A DNA stretch of 64,000 nt, from assembly GCA_023213395.1 (NCBI GenBank), contig CM041465.1, positions 123,945,741 to 124,009,740 on the forward strand, written 5' to 3'. Of this stretch, positions 22,641 through 35,099 are shown one piece after another. The notes under the pieces were generated by a model. It made no database searches. It was not told the DNA's origin and was given only the letters and a program-made list of their open reading frames with translations. Position 1 is the stretch's first letter, and every line of letters starts with the position of its first letter. The position numbers and the translations under genes are program-made. This DNA is from Cycas panzhihuaensis. Taxonomy: Eukaryota > Cycadophyta.

Positions 22641-23560
22641 TGGAGGATAAAGGACATGGGCTATCACTAATACTCACCTTAATTTATTAAAATACTCTTG
22701 AGCTTAAGGGGTCCACTTAAGAGAAGCTTCTTTCTTAAGAAGATTAGTGAGAGGTTTTGCATCTAAGGCAAAATTAGTAATAAAGCACCTAAGAAAACCA
22801 AGTCTTCCTAAGAAATATTTAACTTTCTTCTATGTTTTAGGAGGAGACATTTCAATAATTGCCCTAACCTTATTAGGGTCAATCCTAATTTTGTCGTGTG
22901 CAATAATATTATCCAATATTCTACCAGAAGTAACCAAAAAAATACATTTAGAGGGATTCAAATATAGATGATACTTGCAATATCTTTAAATGATAGTTTT
23001 TAAATCATGAAGATGGTCTTACCATCATCAAGAGAGAGCAAGCATATCATCTAGATATACAACAATAATATTGCTAATCAAATCATGGAAAATAAAGACC
23101 ATAGCTCTTTGGTAGTTAGCTCCAACAATTTTCAATCCAAAAGGCATAACTTTATAAACAAAAGTTCTATAAGGAGTAGTGAAAGTTATTTTATGACGAT
23201 CTTAAGGTGTAATAGAAATTTGATTATATCCAACGAAGCCATCCATAAGAGGCATGACTTCAAAACCAGTAGTTTGGTCCCAAACTTAATCTAGAAAAGG
23301 AAGAGTAAATTTGTCTTTGGGATAAGCATTATTAATATCTTAAAAATTAATATAAATTTAGATGGATCTATTTTTCTTAGTAATCAGAACTATATTTAAA
23401 ACCCATTGAGAATAGTCAACACTTTTAATGAATCCAACTTTCAATAATTTCTCAACTTCTTATTTGATTATAGTAGACAATTGAGGATATATGGGTCTTT
23501 ATTTTTGTCACTTATGCTTAATGTTATGGATAGTAGTGATATTGTATATAACAATATCAG
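22641..23560 (-). pseudogene. Reverse transcriptase of element C
   Basis: Minus-strand blocks in order: VEKLLKVGFIKSVDYSQWVL, TTGFEVMPLMDGFVGYNQIS, TFVYKVMPFGLKIVGANYQR, AMVFIFHDLISNIIVVYLDD (catalytic Y-L-D-D, 23047-23058), and KVKYFLGRLGFLRCFITNFA of the thumb (about 22770-22830). The catalytic Asp pair is intact although the frame is not (for example TAA after SITP). It is very similar in layout to the RT of element A. Confidence 0.88.
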
Positions 23561-24740
23561 GCTAAAGACCTTGCATATTGCCATAATCCTAAGTAAAGAT
23601 GGAATTAAATTCTCAATCTTTAAACTAGGAGATCTCTTTGGGGGGAGAATTAGCTCTAACTTTAATAATCCTCAGAGTATCACCTAACTCCAAGTCAATA
23701 TTAATAGTCTCTCCTATGAGCATGGCATTACCTTCTTCAAAATGAGGGGGAGCAGGTTCCATAAGAGAAATTAATTCCTCTGATTAAGAATAAGTAGTTA
23801 GTGGGGAATCTTAATATATTAGTTTTAGAAAACCTAACTTATGATGATAAGAAGGAAGGCTAGGCATAGACCTAGTTATATACTCAAGGATTATCTTATC
23901 ATTCTCAAAATGATCTAAATAAAAAAGATTGATAAGGATAAGATTCATTGATAGATCATAGGAAAGAGATAGTGGCTTATCAATTTAGACACCGTCAAGC
24001 GAAGGATATGGATGAGTTGGTAGAAACTCAATAATTAAAGGAACTTGGGTGAAGTGGATAGGTTTATTAATGAATCCCAAGCTAAGGCAAAAGTTTGTTC
24101 AAGATGATCATAATCAAGAGAATGATAATAACCAAATAGAGCCATCTAAATAAGAGGTGATAAAGAATCATCAATAAATTTAGGAGAAGGAAAAGAAATA
24201 ATTGAAATTAAATTAATCAGTCTTCCCTCTACTATAGGTGTTGATGTATTATATGAAGTTAAGGTCACTTGTTCAAGTAGAGGAGTTGTTAAAACAAAAT
24301 AAATAGAGACACATCTAACTGAAGGTAAATATAGAACTTGTATAAAATATCACTCATTTAAGAGTGGAGGATCAGAGTTAGTTGCTTGAACTATGGAAAG
24401 TTCTTTATAAGATTGATTAACATACAATATCTCTTCTTCATAAGATGGAGAAGAAGAAGAAGATAGAGATAACATAGTGGTACTAGTGAGATTGGAAGGT
24501 AAAAAGGAACCTAGTTTAAAAGGGACAATCTCAACCATATTGACATTTTTTATCTCTCCTTAAGAAGGGGGAGTTTCAATGGCAAAATATTGCCCCTAAG
24601 CTTATTAAAAGAAGTACACAGAAGAATTGGAGGATTTGCTAGGCTCAACAACAGTTTCAATGAGAGACATTAATTGCTTGATTGGTTTAGGTTTATGCTT
24701 CACAACTCTTAGTTCACCTTCATGGATGAACTAAAGTTCA
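23561..24740 (-). pseudogene. Protease-RT linker of element C
   Basis: A weakly conserved, Ser-rich linker region. The only open stretch of note is 24350-24538 (LTSTTMLSLSSSSSPSYEEE). Its position and Ser-rich nature match the linker of element A (2754-3140), supporting common ancestry. Confidence 0.45.
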
Positions 24741-25310
24741 CCAAAAATGAAAGAATAAATAGCTATAATTTGGGTGATCTAAGACCTACCCAAAAGGATA
24801 TTATATTCTAAATCAAGATCAATGATGGTTAATTTGACATGGATTATTTTACCTTCTAAAGTCAAAGGCAGAGTAACTTAACTAAGGGGTGTTTTCTAAT
24901 TTTTGTCATAGCCTTGGAAAATCCACTTGCAAGGATCAAAGACTGAAATCTCCAAATCTTCAACTAGACAAAGAGGTATAACATTAACAAATGAAACATA
25001 ATCAACAATGACATGTCAGATGTTACTACCATCTTTGATAATCTCAATATAAAATGGAAGAATATCATTGAGAGCATGGTTAATTTGAGTAAGAAAAGTA
25101 GCTAAGTTGAAGGACAAAATAGAATCAGATGATCCCAACAAAGTAAAGACTCCTAATGCATTAAATAAAAGTTGGCATTGCATAGGGCAAGACTTCAACA
25201 AGTCCATAACTGATATCCTAATGGAAATATTCTCCAACTCATCAACCAAAGAAAATAATCCATTTTTTAAACTAGAAGGAATGGATCAAAACTTGATGGG
25301 GTGAGGGATA
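24741..25310 (-). pseudogene. Protease remnant of element C
   Basis: Minus strand: the open stretch 25016-25249 (SVMDLLKSCPMQCQLLFNAL; LPFYIEIIKDGSNI) is followed by HVIVDYVSFVNVIPL, the active-site region, and LTIIDLDLEYNILLGRS, the C-terminal signature (about 24780-24830). Gly of the D-[ST]-G motif is not preserved. The same order is seen in element A at 1993-2600. Confidence 0.65.
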
Positions 25311-25779
25311 ACTAAATGCAAAGAGTCAGGGTTTTTAGTCATCAAATCAATCATCAAACGATTTGAAAGGACATGTACTCTTTATGGTCTCAATAATGTT
25401 GAGAGTTCTTTTGGTTTTACCACCTTTAGGAGGTAGACAAGTCTAACTATTAACATACTTTTATGTGAAATTGGAAGAGGTAGCTGGTTTATGTGATGAA
25501 TTAGGGTCTGAAGTTTTACCCTGGCACTTCCTATTTACTTTGCTTTATCTTTCTCCTCTTTGTCATCATGTTAAGGCAATGGATCTTTATGAATTAATTT
25601 ATCTTGAGTAGATTTGGAAGTTTGATTTAATTAATTAGTAGTCCTTTAATTCATAGCTTAAATGATGTGACATTGACTTCTATCATGAGAATTAATTTAG
25701 TGGAAAGAGTACAATTTAATCTTCCTTATAAAAGGAGAAGGTACAAGTGGGTTTTGACATTTTCTACCTTTAGTAAGTG

Positions 25780-26677
25780 AATTACTTTTACCTATTGACT
25801 AGAAGGATAAGTAACGAAGTTATCCATGTACAATTTAGTGTTGATTGCACACTCTAATAATTTGATTGAAGAAGTAAGGGGATCATATGTTGATTTAGAA
25901 TGAGAAGACTTTGATGCTTGAACTGATTCTTTTATAGAAACTAATTTACCAATTTTCTTAATACCTACTAAGATTTTAAAGGTCTCTAAAGCAAGGCACT
26001 TATCAACAACTTCTTCATAGGTTTAAGAGCCTAACTTGAGTACCTCAAGATAAATATGAGGCCTAAAAGAATTAGTAAATAAATAAAAAGAAAGATTAGA
26101 ATCTAACTGCATGTAACATGCATGAACTTGGTCTTGAAATCTCTGCATAAAATCTCTACAAGTTTCATCATGGTTTTGTTTTATAGCCAACAATGATTTA
26201 ATTCCAGATTCAAAAGGTCTTGCTACATCAAAGTAGTTAATAAAGGAATTAATCAACTATTGGAAAAATAGGATAGAAGTAAAGGGAAGACAATAAAACC
26301 ACCTCAAAGCATCACCTTGAAGTGATTTAGGAAACAAGTGCATTATGACATAATCATATGGCATGAAATTTACACATGCAAATACAAATGTTTGTATATG
26401 AGACACTAGATCTTAAGAAAGTTCCCCTGAGAACTTAGGAAGCTCAAGGAGGAAAGGAGGTATGGGAAACAAGAGGACCTCTTATGCAAAATGGGGCCCC
26501 ATATAATCTAGAAAAGGTTTCCTTGGTCTCAACGTTAAGGAATGTGGAGGCAAGGATGATGGTTGAGGAATTGAAGAGGAAGTAGGTTATTATTTATAAG
26601 AAATGGGATGGGTTGGAGAAAGTTGTAAAAGGTTAAACCAAGCTAATAGATTAACTATAGAATTAGTTTAAGGTATA
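25780..26677 (-). pseudogene. Gag core of element C
   Basis: Minus strand: LPKFSGELS and MPYDYVIMHLFPKSLQGDAL then RWFYCLP (about 26280-26440), followed by FINYFDVARPFESGIKSLLA and KQNHDETCRDFMQRFQDQVH (open 26023-26256). These blocks are near-copies in meaning of element A's gag (FINYFDVAHPFKSGMKSLLS). The N-terminal half lies beyond element F at 31871-32850. Several stops. Confidence 0.8.
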
Positions 26678-26682
26678 GGATA
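26678..26682. repeat. Target-site duplication of element F, left copy
   Basis: GGATA before the left LTR; AGATA follows the right LTR at 31866-31870 (4 of 5 identical). Confidence 0.6.
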
Positions 26683-26884
26683 TATTAAGGGGTAATATTT
26701 TATCATGATGTCCTTAGTCATGTAATTAACACACATAATCATAACATGTGTCATAATATCTAAGGTTGGTTATATACCAAGTTATAACTGTTACCAACTA
26801 CATCATGTACTTAAGGAATTCATCCTCTCAATAAAGTTGTTGAGTTTTCTCATCAACCTTTTGTCTCCTAAATTCAAGCTAACA
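26683..26884 (+). repeat. 5' LTR of element F
   Basis: 202 bp from TATTAAGG (TG to TA change at the end) to CTAACA. Co-linear with 31664-31865. Confidence 0.95.
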
Positions 26885-26896
26885 TGGTATTAGAGT
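26885..26896 (+). other. Primer-binding site of element F
   Basis: TGGTATTAGAGT directly follows the LTR. It differs from TGGTATCAGAGC by two C-to-T changes. Confidence 0.8.
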
Positions 26897-26940
26897 AGGC
26901 TTAGCCCTAACTTCTTGTCTGGAAGAAGAAGTCCCAATTC

Positions 26941-27620
26941 ATGAAGACTAGTCAAGGTTTCAAGAGGGAGATGAGTCAGGAAGGCTCTCCAGCACTAAAG
27001 AAGGTCATTAAAATCATTGTGTATAAAATTGTACGGAATCATACAGATGTCACTTTTTCAAAGTTATCAGATAAAGACAAAACTTGGTGGGTAGATAGAT
27101 CAGAGGATTCTCGTCATCTTTTCCTTCTACATCAAAGGCATCTGAGGTCATTTCAGGGGTCACACTTACCATGCACTAGTCTGTGCAGGTTTGAAGGGAA
27201 ATAAGATCAAATCTCTTTGAAATCAAGTGAAAACTAGGTAGCATCATCCCCAAACTCTTTAAATGACTGATATTATTCAATCTAAACCATTTTCATATAA
27301 CTTCATTGAGTATTTTGCTTAATGTTTACAAATATATCTTAAAACCCTAGTTATCCATATTTATTTTTGGGGCTATTTTTTGCTATTTCAAAACAAATTT
27401 AAAAAACTAAATCCAGATCTAGATTGATGACGAGAAAATCTCTCTTTTGAGGTATACTTTGTTTCAATCTATACACTTAAGGTTTTATATGGAAATTCAT
27501 ACAACTATACATTTAATCCAATCTTGCTCCTTCCTTTTTTATTAATAATAGTTGCTCCATTATTTGGCCTTTTAAAATAAGATAAACTTACAAAAAATAA
27601 TTATCATATCTAGAAAATAA
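26941..27620 (+). other. Leader region of element F; one short open frame
   Basis: The 87-codon frame 26941-27204 begins at an ATG shortly after the PBS but shows no gag motif beyond its first residues; it may be a decayed gag start. The remainder has no feature. Confidence 0.3.
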
Positions 27621-28480
27621 AGATTGAAACCCTACTTAGGTCTCGTAATACATGGAACATTGCCCTTAGTGTTGAAACTAAGCCTAACCATGCTAGTGCT
27701 ACCTTGACTAGACGGTTGGAAAGGGACAATGCAGGTGTCATCATTCTTAAACTATCAGTATCCAACTCCTTGTTGGTTTATATGGAAAAATTAACTTCCA
27801 CATTAAGTATATAGAAATGCTCTAAAAACCTATTTGGTCAGAAAAATAAGGCCCGAATATTCACCTTGAAAGAAGAATTGTATAAGTTGCACATGAGAGA
27901 ATATAAAATAGTTACTAAATTCATACACAAAATCACTTCACTTAGAAATGGACTTCTGAGTGTAAGAGAAATTTTGTTCAAACCTGAACTTATCCAGATG
28001 GTATCAAGTAAATTGTCAAAAACTTTTGATGTAACAATCAACACCATTACAAATAATAATCAGATTGATGTGATGACCTTTAACAAGTTGACTGGAATTC
28101 TACTTAGACATGAATAAAGGAACAAGTGATACGAAGACTCAGCAGAGCTTGAAGATGCATCTACTTCTAGATTAAATATGGGACCATGAAGATGAAGTCA
28201 AACATATGGAAGGGGATGAACTGCAGATTTTAGGAGCTTTTCTCATGGTCAATACTTAGACAATAGAGGATGCAGATAAACTTTTGATGCTTTTCTCATG
28301 GTCAATACTTAGACAATAGAGGACGCAGACAAAGTTTTGATTCCAAGATATGTTTTAACTATGGTAGATCTAAACACTTCGCTAGTACTTGCAAAGCATT
28401 CGATGTGTGTTATCATTATGGATAGACCTAACACTATTGCTATCAATGTCCTTAGAGAAGAATTGATATTCAAAGAGGGA
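27621..28480 (+). pseudogene. Gag of element F
   Basis: The copia gag core (stop-free 27866-28117) reads LKEELYKLHMREYKIVTKFI, HKITSLRNGLLSVREILFKP and MVSSKLSKTFDVTINTITNN, typical of the plant UBN2-type gag. A zinc knuckle follows at about 28345-28400 (CFNYGRSKHFASTC). Its second Cys is changed to Tyr. A near-identical short duplication (about 28233-28264 and 28289-28320, GCTTTTCTCATGGTCAATAC) lies between. Confidence 0.75.
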
Positions 28481-28539
28481 AAAGACTAGTGGGCACTACG
28501 ACAAAGAATAAACTAAAGAAGATGAAGAAGAGACAACAT

Positions 28540-29750
28540 TCGTAGTTGCCTTGTTAGCAAGATTAAAGGAGACCGGCACTTAGTTTATTGACTCTAGAGC
28601 TTCATGACATATGACAAATCATCAAGACTAGTTTGAAAGCTTAAAACCCTATGACATTAACAAATTAGTAGAATTAGATGATAAATATCCACTAGAAGTC
28701 AAGGGAGTGGGTATTATTTCTATTTGTGTACATGGTAGTATAAGGAAAATTAGAAATATTGTGTTGGTCCCTAACCTCAAAATAAATCTTTTTTCTGTCT
28801 CACAACTTAGTAAAAAAGGGCTATGAACTGTGTTTGATGAAGATGGTCTATGTTTGATACTAGACATAAAAAATAATGAGAAAATAATTGCTAAAGGTAT
28901 TAGGAGTAATGAACTATATAAACTGGTCTCAAATCCTATAATACCCAATCCAAATCCAAAAGCTTGTACTACTATGAGTCTTGATAATAAAATATGGCAT
29001 TTGAAGTCTGGGCATCTTCCAGTATAAACTTTAAAGAAAATAAAAAAATATGGTGCATGGATTACCTAATATTTCTTCAGAAAATTTTGTATGCAAAGGA
29101 TGTTAATTTAGAAAAAATCATACATTACCTTTTAAAGAAAGTAAGTGGAGATCAAAAAATAAATTAGAACTAGTTCATATAGATCTCTGTGGACCACTTA
29201 TACTACTTTTAATAAATGGTTGTAGATATTTCCTAACTTTCATTGATGATTTCACTAGAAAAGTATGGGTATACTTTCTTCACAATAAAACTGAGGTCTT
29301 TGAAATCTTTAAAGAATTCAAAGTAGAAGTTAAACTTGAATCAGACTCTAAAATAAAGTGCATAAGATCAGATGGAGGAGGAGAATATATCTCCAATGAG
29401 TTCTAACATATTGAAAAAGGAATGGAATTCGGAGACAGGTCACCACACCCTATACTCCATAGTCAAATGGAGTCACTGAAAGGAAAAATAGAACCCTAAT
29501 GGAAATGGCCCTCAGCATGGTATATGAAACACAAGTTCCAAAGTTGTATTAGGCAAAAGCTGTGAATATAGCCTGCAATCTTGTAAATAGAAGTATGATC
29601 AAAACACTAGAAAACATCACACCAAAGGAAGCATGGACAAGTAAGAAACCTAATGTCAACTCTCTCATAGTATTTGGCAGTTGAGCTTATATATATACCA
29701 AACAAAAAAAGGTTTAAAATTGATGCAAAAAGTATAGAATGCATTATGAT
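28540..29750 (+). pseudogene. Protease and integrase of element F
   Basis: Protease: FIDSRAS-HMTNHQD near 28575-28625, where a DSGAS-type active site is normal, followed by IRNIVLVPNLKINLFSVSQL (about 28740-28810). GAG-pre-integrase: NKIWHLKSGHLPV near 28990-29025. Integrase: VHIDLCGPL, then FIDDFTRKVWVYFLHNKTEV (about 29230-29290), IRSDGGGEYIS (about 29365-29400) and GVTERKNRTLMEMALSM (about 29470-29520), so the D, D and E residues are all visible but in different frames. A conserved tail (TPKEAWTSKKPNVNSLIVFG) lies at about 29620-29680. Confidence 0.8.
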
Positions 29751-30126
29751 AGGCTATAGCAAAAATTTAAAATCTTATAAATGCATTGATCTAAAAATAA
29801 ATAAAATATATGTTAGTAGAGATATTGTGTTTAATGAATAAAGTTTAAATTCTTAATCACAAATCAAAATAATTGAAGAAGAAATAGAGAATTCTAGTAA
29901 AGAAAGCTTTACAAAAAAAACTTCAGACATGACTACTGAAGAGATCCCATCTAGCTCATCTTGCAAAGATTCTGTTGAAGAAGGACATACAACACAGGAA
30001 GCAGAATCTCATTTGGAAGTAAGGGATAACTCAAGAAATGAAAAGAAACTGCCCAAATGGCTCATTAAGACCATTGAAGAAGGGGGAAGCATACTGGATC
30101 ATAAAACAAGAGGACAAAGATGAAAA
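29751..30126 (+). pseudogene. Integrase-RT linker of element F
   Basis: An acidic, Glu/Ser-rich open stretch (29929-30123) as is usual between integrase and RT in copia elements. It ends shortly before the RT motif at 30187. Confidence 0.55.
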
Positions 30127-31660
30127 TCCCTACTTAGCAGGATTAAACCTTAGTCTTTTCAAGAGGCTTAGGGTCAATCACAGTGGAGAGCAGCAATGGA
30201 TGCTAAAATGAATTTAATTGACAAAAATCAAACCTTGGAACTAGTGGAATTTCCTCTAGACAAACTTATAGTCAATTGTAGGTGGGTATATAAGGTCAAA
30301 GAAGGTGTAAATGGAAAGATTAAAAAATATAAAGCTTGGCTTGTGGCCAAAGGATATACCCGAATAGCTGTAATTAATTTTAAAGAAACATTCTCACCTA
30401 TGGCTAAGTTGAATACAGTCAAAATTGTAATAGCTCTTGCAGGATAGTATAACTAGAAAATTTTATAACTAGATATGAAGAGTGCATTCTTAAATAATGA
30501 TCTTGAATAAGATGTATACATGACATAACCTAAAGGTTATATAAGGAAAGGACAAGAACAATTAGTGTGCAAGCTAAAAAAAACATTGTACAGATTAAAG
30601 CAAGCTCCCTGTGCCTAATATGCTGAATTGGATCAACATTTATGTAATAATAGTTTTCAACACTATAACTCAGATTTTAATCTGTATATAAAGAAAAAAG
30701 GTAACCAAATCACTATAATTGTTGTTTATGTAGACGACATGATATTGATAGGAAATGATGATAAGTCAATCATAGAAATAAAAGAATAGTTGTAAAACAA
30801 ATTTGAAATGACTGATCTTGGTCTTCTTAACTATTACTTGGGATTAGAAGTGAACCAATAGTAAGAATATATCTCCATCTAATAAAGTAAATACATAAGG
30901 GAACTATTAAAAAATTCAAAATGGCAAATGGTAATCTATATGATATACCCATGGAGATCAATTATAACTTGGCACCAGATGAAGAAGAACATGCAATTGA
31001 TGTCACTATGTATAGGCAATTGGTCAACAGTTTGATCTATCTTACAGTTACTAGACCTGACATATCTTATTCTGTCATAGTACTCTCCAAGTATATGTAG
31101 GAACCTAGAATAAGACATTAGAGGGTACCCTAAAGAATTAATGGAATTGAAATTAATCTACTCACATAAAGAATCAGTGGAACTCATTGGGTATTGTGAT
31201 TTAGATTAGGTAGGAGATAAAGATCAAAGGAAATCAACTAATGGTTATTATTTCTTTCTAAGACGGGTAGCAATCTCATGGTGTAGCAAAAAATAATCAA
31301 TTGTCATACTCTCCTCAACTGAAGCAAAATACAAAGTAGTAGTAACTACAACTTATAAAGTAGTCTAGCTCAGGCAACTCCTGATTAACCTGAATTGACC
31401 TTAAAACATAGCAACAATAGTATATTGTGACAATCAAAGTGCTATCAAACTAACTAAAAATCTTGTTCTCCATGCAAGAACCAAACACATTAAAGTCCAC
31501 CATCATTTTATAAGGGAAAGGGTTCATAACAAATAAATCAAACTAGAATATTGTTCTACTATAGAACAAATCACAGATCTATTAACCAAGTCATTGGGAA
31601 AAGACAAATGTCAATTCTTGAGGGACATGATAGGTTTCAAAGAGATAAAACATTAAGAGA
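30127..31660 (+). pseudogene. Reverse transcriptase and RNase H of element F
   Basis: RT begins WRAAMDAKMNLIDKNQTLEL (30185), continues VNCRWVYKVKEGVNGKIKKY and YTRIAVINFKETFSPMAKLN (open to 30447), then LDMKSAFLNNDLE, VCKLKKTLYRLKQAP and the catalytic Y-V-D-D at 30727-30738. RNase H motifs are [38 protein letters not shown] and [16 protein letters not shown] (31185-31520), ending ITDLLTKSL. All are clear copia blocks; many stops come from C-to-T changes. Confidence 0.9.
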
Positions 31661-31663
31661 GGG

Positions 31664-31865
31664 TGTTAAGGGTTAATGTTTTATCATGATATCCTTAGTC
31701 ATGTAATTAACACACATAATCATAACATCTGTCATAATATTTGAGGTTGGTTATATACCATGTTATAACTATTACCAACTGTATCATGTACTTAAAGAAT
31801 TCATCCTCTTAATAAAGTTGTTGAGTTTTCTCATTAGCCTTTTGTCTTCTAAATTCAAGCTAACA
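31664..31865 (+). repeat. 3' LTR of element F
   Basis: 202 bp starting TGTTAAGG and ending CTAACA, preceded by the purine tract at 31655-31663. Confidence 0.95.
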
Positions 31866-31870
31866 AGATA
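31866..31870. repeat. Target-site duplication of element F, right copy
   Basis: AGATA, one transition from GGATA at 26678-26682. Confidence 0.6.
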
Positions 31871-32850
31871 TTGAGGAAATATAGAATTAAAAAATAGAAT
31901 AAAAATTTGTTAAGGAATTGGCCTAGGAACATGGGATGAAGAAGTAGGATTAGTTGGTCTCATAGCCTGAGATTGGGTAACCACATGATGAGAATGAATA
32001 ACTTGGATTCAAAGTAAGATTAGATGATGTAATGAGATTAGTTAATATGGGAGAATAAAAAAGAAGTCTAACATTTTAAGATACAACTCTATGAGATACC
32101 TATTATTGCATTTGAGTTAGGATAGACACATAATGTGAAGAAGTTAGTTTACTAGAATAAGAATAGATCAATCAAGGGATAGAAGAAGATGTAGGACCAT
32201 AATTTGATGCTAAAACATGTGAAGCAGTAGGGTTCTTATGAATAATTAGTTTAGGAGGCCTCTCATATATAAAAGATACAACATGAGAGGGGTGAACTTG
32301 TTCTTATAATAAGTGAGCTGAAGTAATAGGCTAAGAATAGACAGATCTATCATCTTTAGCTTCTTTTGAATGAGAAGGAAGAGGTATTAGTGTATGGGGA
32401 TGAGAAGATAAAGGGGATTAATTCACCTTAGAAGTATCAAATGGTTTGACTTATACGGACCTATTCGCCTCACAAAGGGGATTAAATGGATGATGTTAAG
32501 GAGAAGTAAACATGGTATAAGTCTCATGATGGAAAGGGTTATGGTAACCAGGCATATGAATGGGAGAAGGAATTCTCATAAGAACTGGATCAAGGTAGGG
32601 TAAAGGTAGTTGAATAAAAGGAGACTCTTCTTAAATGGAAAAAGAGGTAGAAAAGGAAGCGCTTCCAATAAATTGAGAGGGTATTTTGGTATACCCTTTC
32701 TTAACAAATACTTCATATAATTATTTTGATTTCTGATGTAGATAGACATAAGTATCATATGCTTGGAGTTTAGAAAAATCCACGAGTTGATGAAACTTCT
32801 TGAGTAAGATGCATATTTTGAGCCGAAAAGTTTGGTGGAAAACCTTGAAG
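31871..32850 (-). pseudogene. Gag N-terminal region of element C (Pro/Ser-rich)
   Basis: The minus strand contains Pro/Ser/Tyr/His-rich peptide in pieces, such as SPFIQLPLPYLDPVLMRIPS and PLSSHPHTLIPLPSHSKEAK. It begins with AYDTYVYLHQKSK and VKKGYTKIPSQFIGS near 32760-32680. Its composition matches the Pro-rich N terminus of element A's gag (79-393). It continues the gag core found beyond element F and lies next to the PBS. Confidence 0.55.
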
Positions 32851-32922
32851 CCTCAATGACCTTCTTTGTTAAGGCAATAATATTGTATCCATTATTTAAT
32901 AGTGTAAAAGAAACAAAGGAAA

Positions 32923-32941
32923 CTCCCTAGTATGGTTACCA
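32923..32941 (-). other. Candidate primer-binding site of element C
   Basis: The minus strand reads TGGTAACCATACTAGGGAG. It resembles a decayed TGGCGACTCCACTGGGGAC, a PBS form I know from Tat-type plant gypsy elements, and it lies between gag and the presumed LTR. A similar site is at 55959-55976 before gag H. Confidence 0.5.
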
Positions 32942-34714
32942 AAAAGATGGTTGTTTGGGAATCAATCTAGGTTAAGTACCTCTCAATAACTTTATGTTTC
33001 TTCTATTTTAATTAAATATTGGATGATATATCAACTTATAGTAACCCTAGGACTAACTTTTCCAACTCTTAATAAGGAGTCTCTATTTGGTTGTGCATTT
33101 TGTGGATTGGAAAATAAGAGGCTAGGATATGTGAATATAACTCGATGAAGTAATACACTAGTCTACATAATCAAGTGGAGGAAATCTAGGCTTAGAGCTA
33201 CACTAATAATGTTTCTTTTCATTTTATTTCTTTCCTTATAACTTTCAACATTTTACATTTACTTGGTTAAAGGAAAATATATCAAGCACTCATAACATCA
33301 TATGCTTTATAAGATTAATTTATATAAAAAAGAGTACTAACTAAACCAAAGGAAACCACACTATCAAACTAATTAAGAAAGGAAACCATACACTTTCTTT
33401 TCTTTTCTTTTTTAAGGAAAACTATCTAATACCAAATGAAACTTCTTTTAAAACTCTTGAAGCAAAACTCTTGTTTTAAATGAAAGGATTTAAGAAATAA
33501 GCTTTATAAAGAAAGCTCTTATACATACTAATTAATGAAGGTTGAATATATATATAATTCCTTGTAAAACTCTTCCACTTGCATGCAAGATACTCTAATA
33601 GGATTTATAACTTTTCAAACATGAAAATGTTCTAAAATAAGGTAGCAACTCATAAAGTACAACATGCAAGTGTTTCCATTAACATAAACGCAAAAATTTG
33701 TTCATATAGTCTTTTGAGAAACCAAGAGCATAGAAAGATCTCAGAATTGATGAGGTCACATGTAACCAAAGAATTCATGAACTTATTCTATCTCTTATAA
33801 AAGAAAAGAGTAAAAATAGACATGCAAAGTTCAATCTTCTTATTTTTTCCTATTTGTGCATCCTTTTAAAAGAAAAGAGAAAAATAAAGAATTTAAGAAA
33901 CCATTTCAAATAACCACAAGAATACTCAATGTAAGCTACCATATTTGTGCTCTAAGATAGTAATCTTTCCCCATTTGACCAATCTTTCATCAAATTTTCC
34001 ATTCAAAACATGTGACAAAGAGGGAAAAACTGAGAAGAAATCATAGGACTATCACTAAAACAAGAGGAATGAGACAATCATCTCTTAGAAATAGTCTTAA
34101 CTACTCTAGAGAATGGAAGGGAAAAACTATGAATTATAATGAAGAGGAAGATCTCTCTTCTCTATAGCTAAGCCCTTTAAATCACATAAAGGGCTAACCT
34201 TTCAACATAGATTTTTTCCAAGGGAATAACCACCACAACTTGAAAAAAAGAAAAGGACTAGAGCCAAGATAAAGAAGATAGCATAAGCTAGGCATAATAT
34301 GACCATAAAACCTTCAAAAAACTAAAAGAGAAATGGTAGAAAAGCATTACCAAACCTCTAAGAAGAGTATTAAAGCTCAAATTAAAGATTTAATAGTCGA
34401 TAAATATTCCAATAAGTTTCAAGACAACAACATAATTAAAATATTCAAATCTCCAAATCTTTATTCCTTTGATTCTCACTTTTTCTTCTCTTTTTTTTTA
34501 CTTCCAAGATGCAACCATTACCATGATGATCAATATAAAGATTTTTAAGGGTTTTTAGGTGAAGAAGGAGTTACCAAGAAATCTGGGCAATGACATATAA
34601 AATTAGGAGAAAAATTGATGCATTTAACTAAAAATTTTGCATGCAACATAGTAAAAAATGTGATTTTCTTCATAAAACATGATCAATTATATTCTATAAA
34701 GAATGAAAATATGA

Positions 34715-34756
34715 TTTTATTTATAAAACATGATCAATCATGTTTTATAAATAAAA
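34715..34756. repeat. Perfect 20-bp inverted repeat with 2-base spacer
   Basis: TTTTATTTATAAAACATGAT (34715-34734) is the exact reverse complement of 34737-34756. A related half-copy (CATAAAACATGATCAATTAT) lies about 50 bp upstream. It could extrude as a cruciform. Confidence 0.9.
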
Positions 34757-35099
34757 ATATATTTTTTACAATACTAAGAATATGAAGAAATAAGGGCTAA
34801 AAAGTTTGATAAACAAACTTTAAAAAATTCAAAGTATTACCAAAAAACTAAAATAAAATAACTTCATCAGAGACAAAAGTGGCTTAGAAGATGTGATAAA
34901 TTAAACACAAACCCAAAAAATATTAAAAATCAATAGCCAAAGTATAAAATCAAGATGAAAAGATAGAAACAAGGAATGTTTAAAAGCAAAAAGTGGATCA
35001 GAATAGATTAGGGGAAGATTTTGTTGCTATAATTTCATTAATCAGCATATGGAAGTCATAAAAATACATTTATCATCATCCAAACATCAGTGATCCTTA

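Larger units (their letters stand above)
26683..31865 (+). mobile_element. Ty1/copia element F, LTR-to-LTR, nested in C
   Basis: Two 202-bp LTRs, a tRNA-iMet-type PBS, a polypurine tract (AAGAGAGGG, 31655-31663) and the copia order gag-protease-integrase-RT-RNase H on the plus strand define a 5.2-kb element. It sits in element C's gag. In the first 60 aligned LTR bases I count four differences. All genes are interrupted by stops. Confidence 0.95.
14290..32941 (-). mobile_element. Ty3/gypsy element C (Tat-like), split by elements B and F
   Basis: On the minus strand, PBS (32923-32941), gag (32850 to 25780 around F), protease, RT/RNase H and integrase (22160 to 14470 around B) occur in canonical gypsy order. 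Removing the two insertions restores a single gag-pol order. The left end near 14290 coincides with a sharp fall in GC content and no 3' LTR follows, so the 3' end is truncated. Gag and RT motifs are similar to those of element A, pointing to the same broad family. All frames are heavily mutated. Confidence 0.8.

Noticed and set aside
23085-23294. Plus-strand open frame over element C's RT
   Set aside because: It is the antisense shadow of the RT block, whose minus-strand motifs (MPLMDGF, YLDD) are unmistakable.
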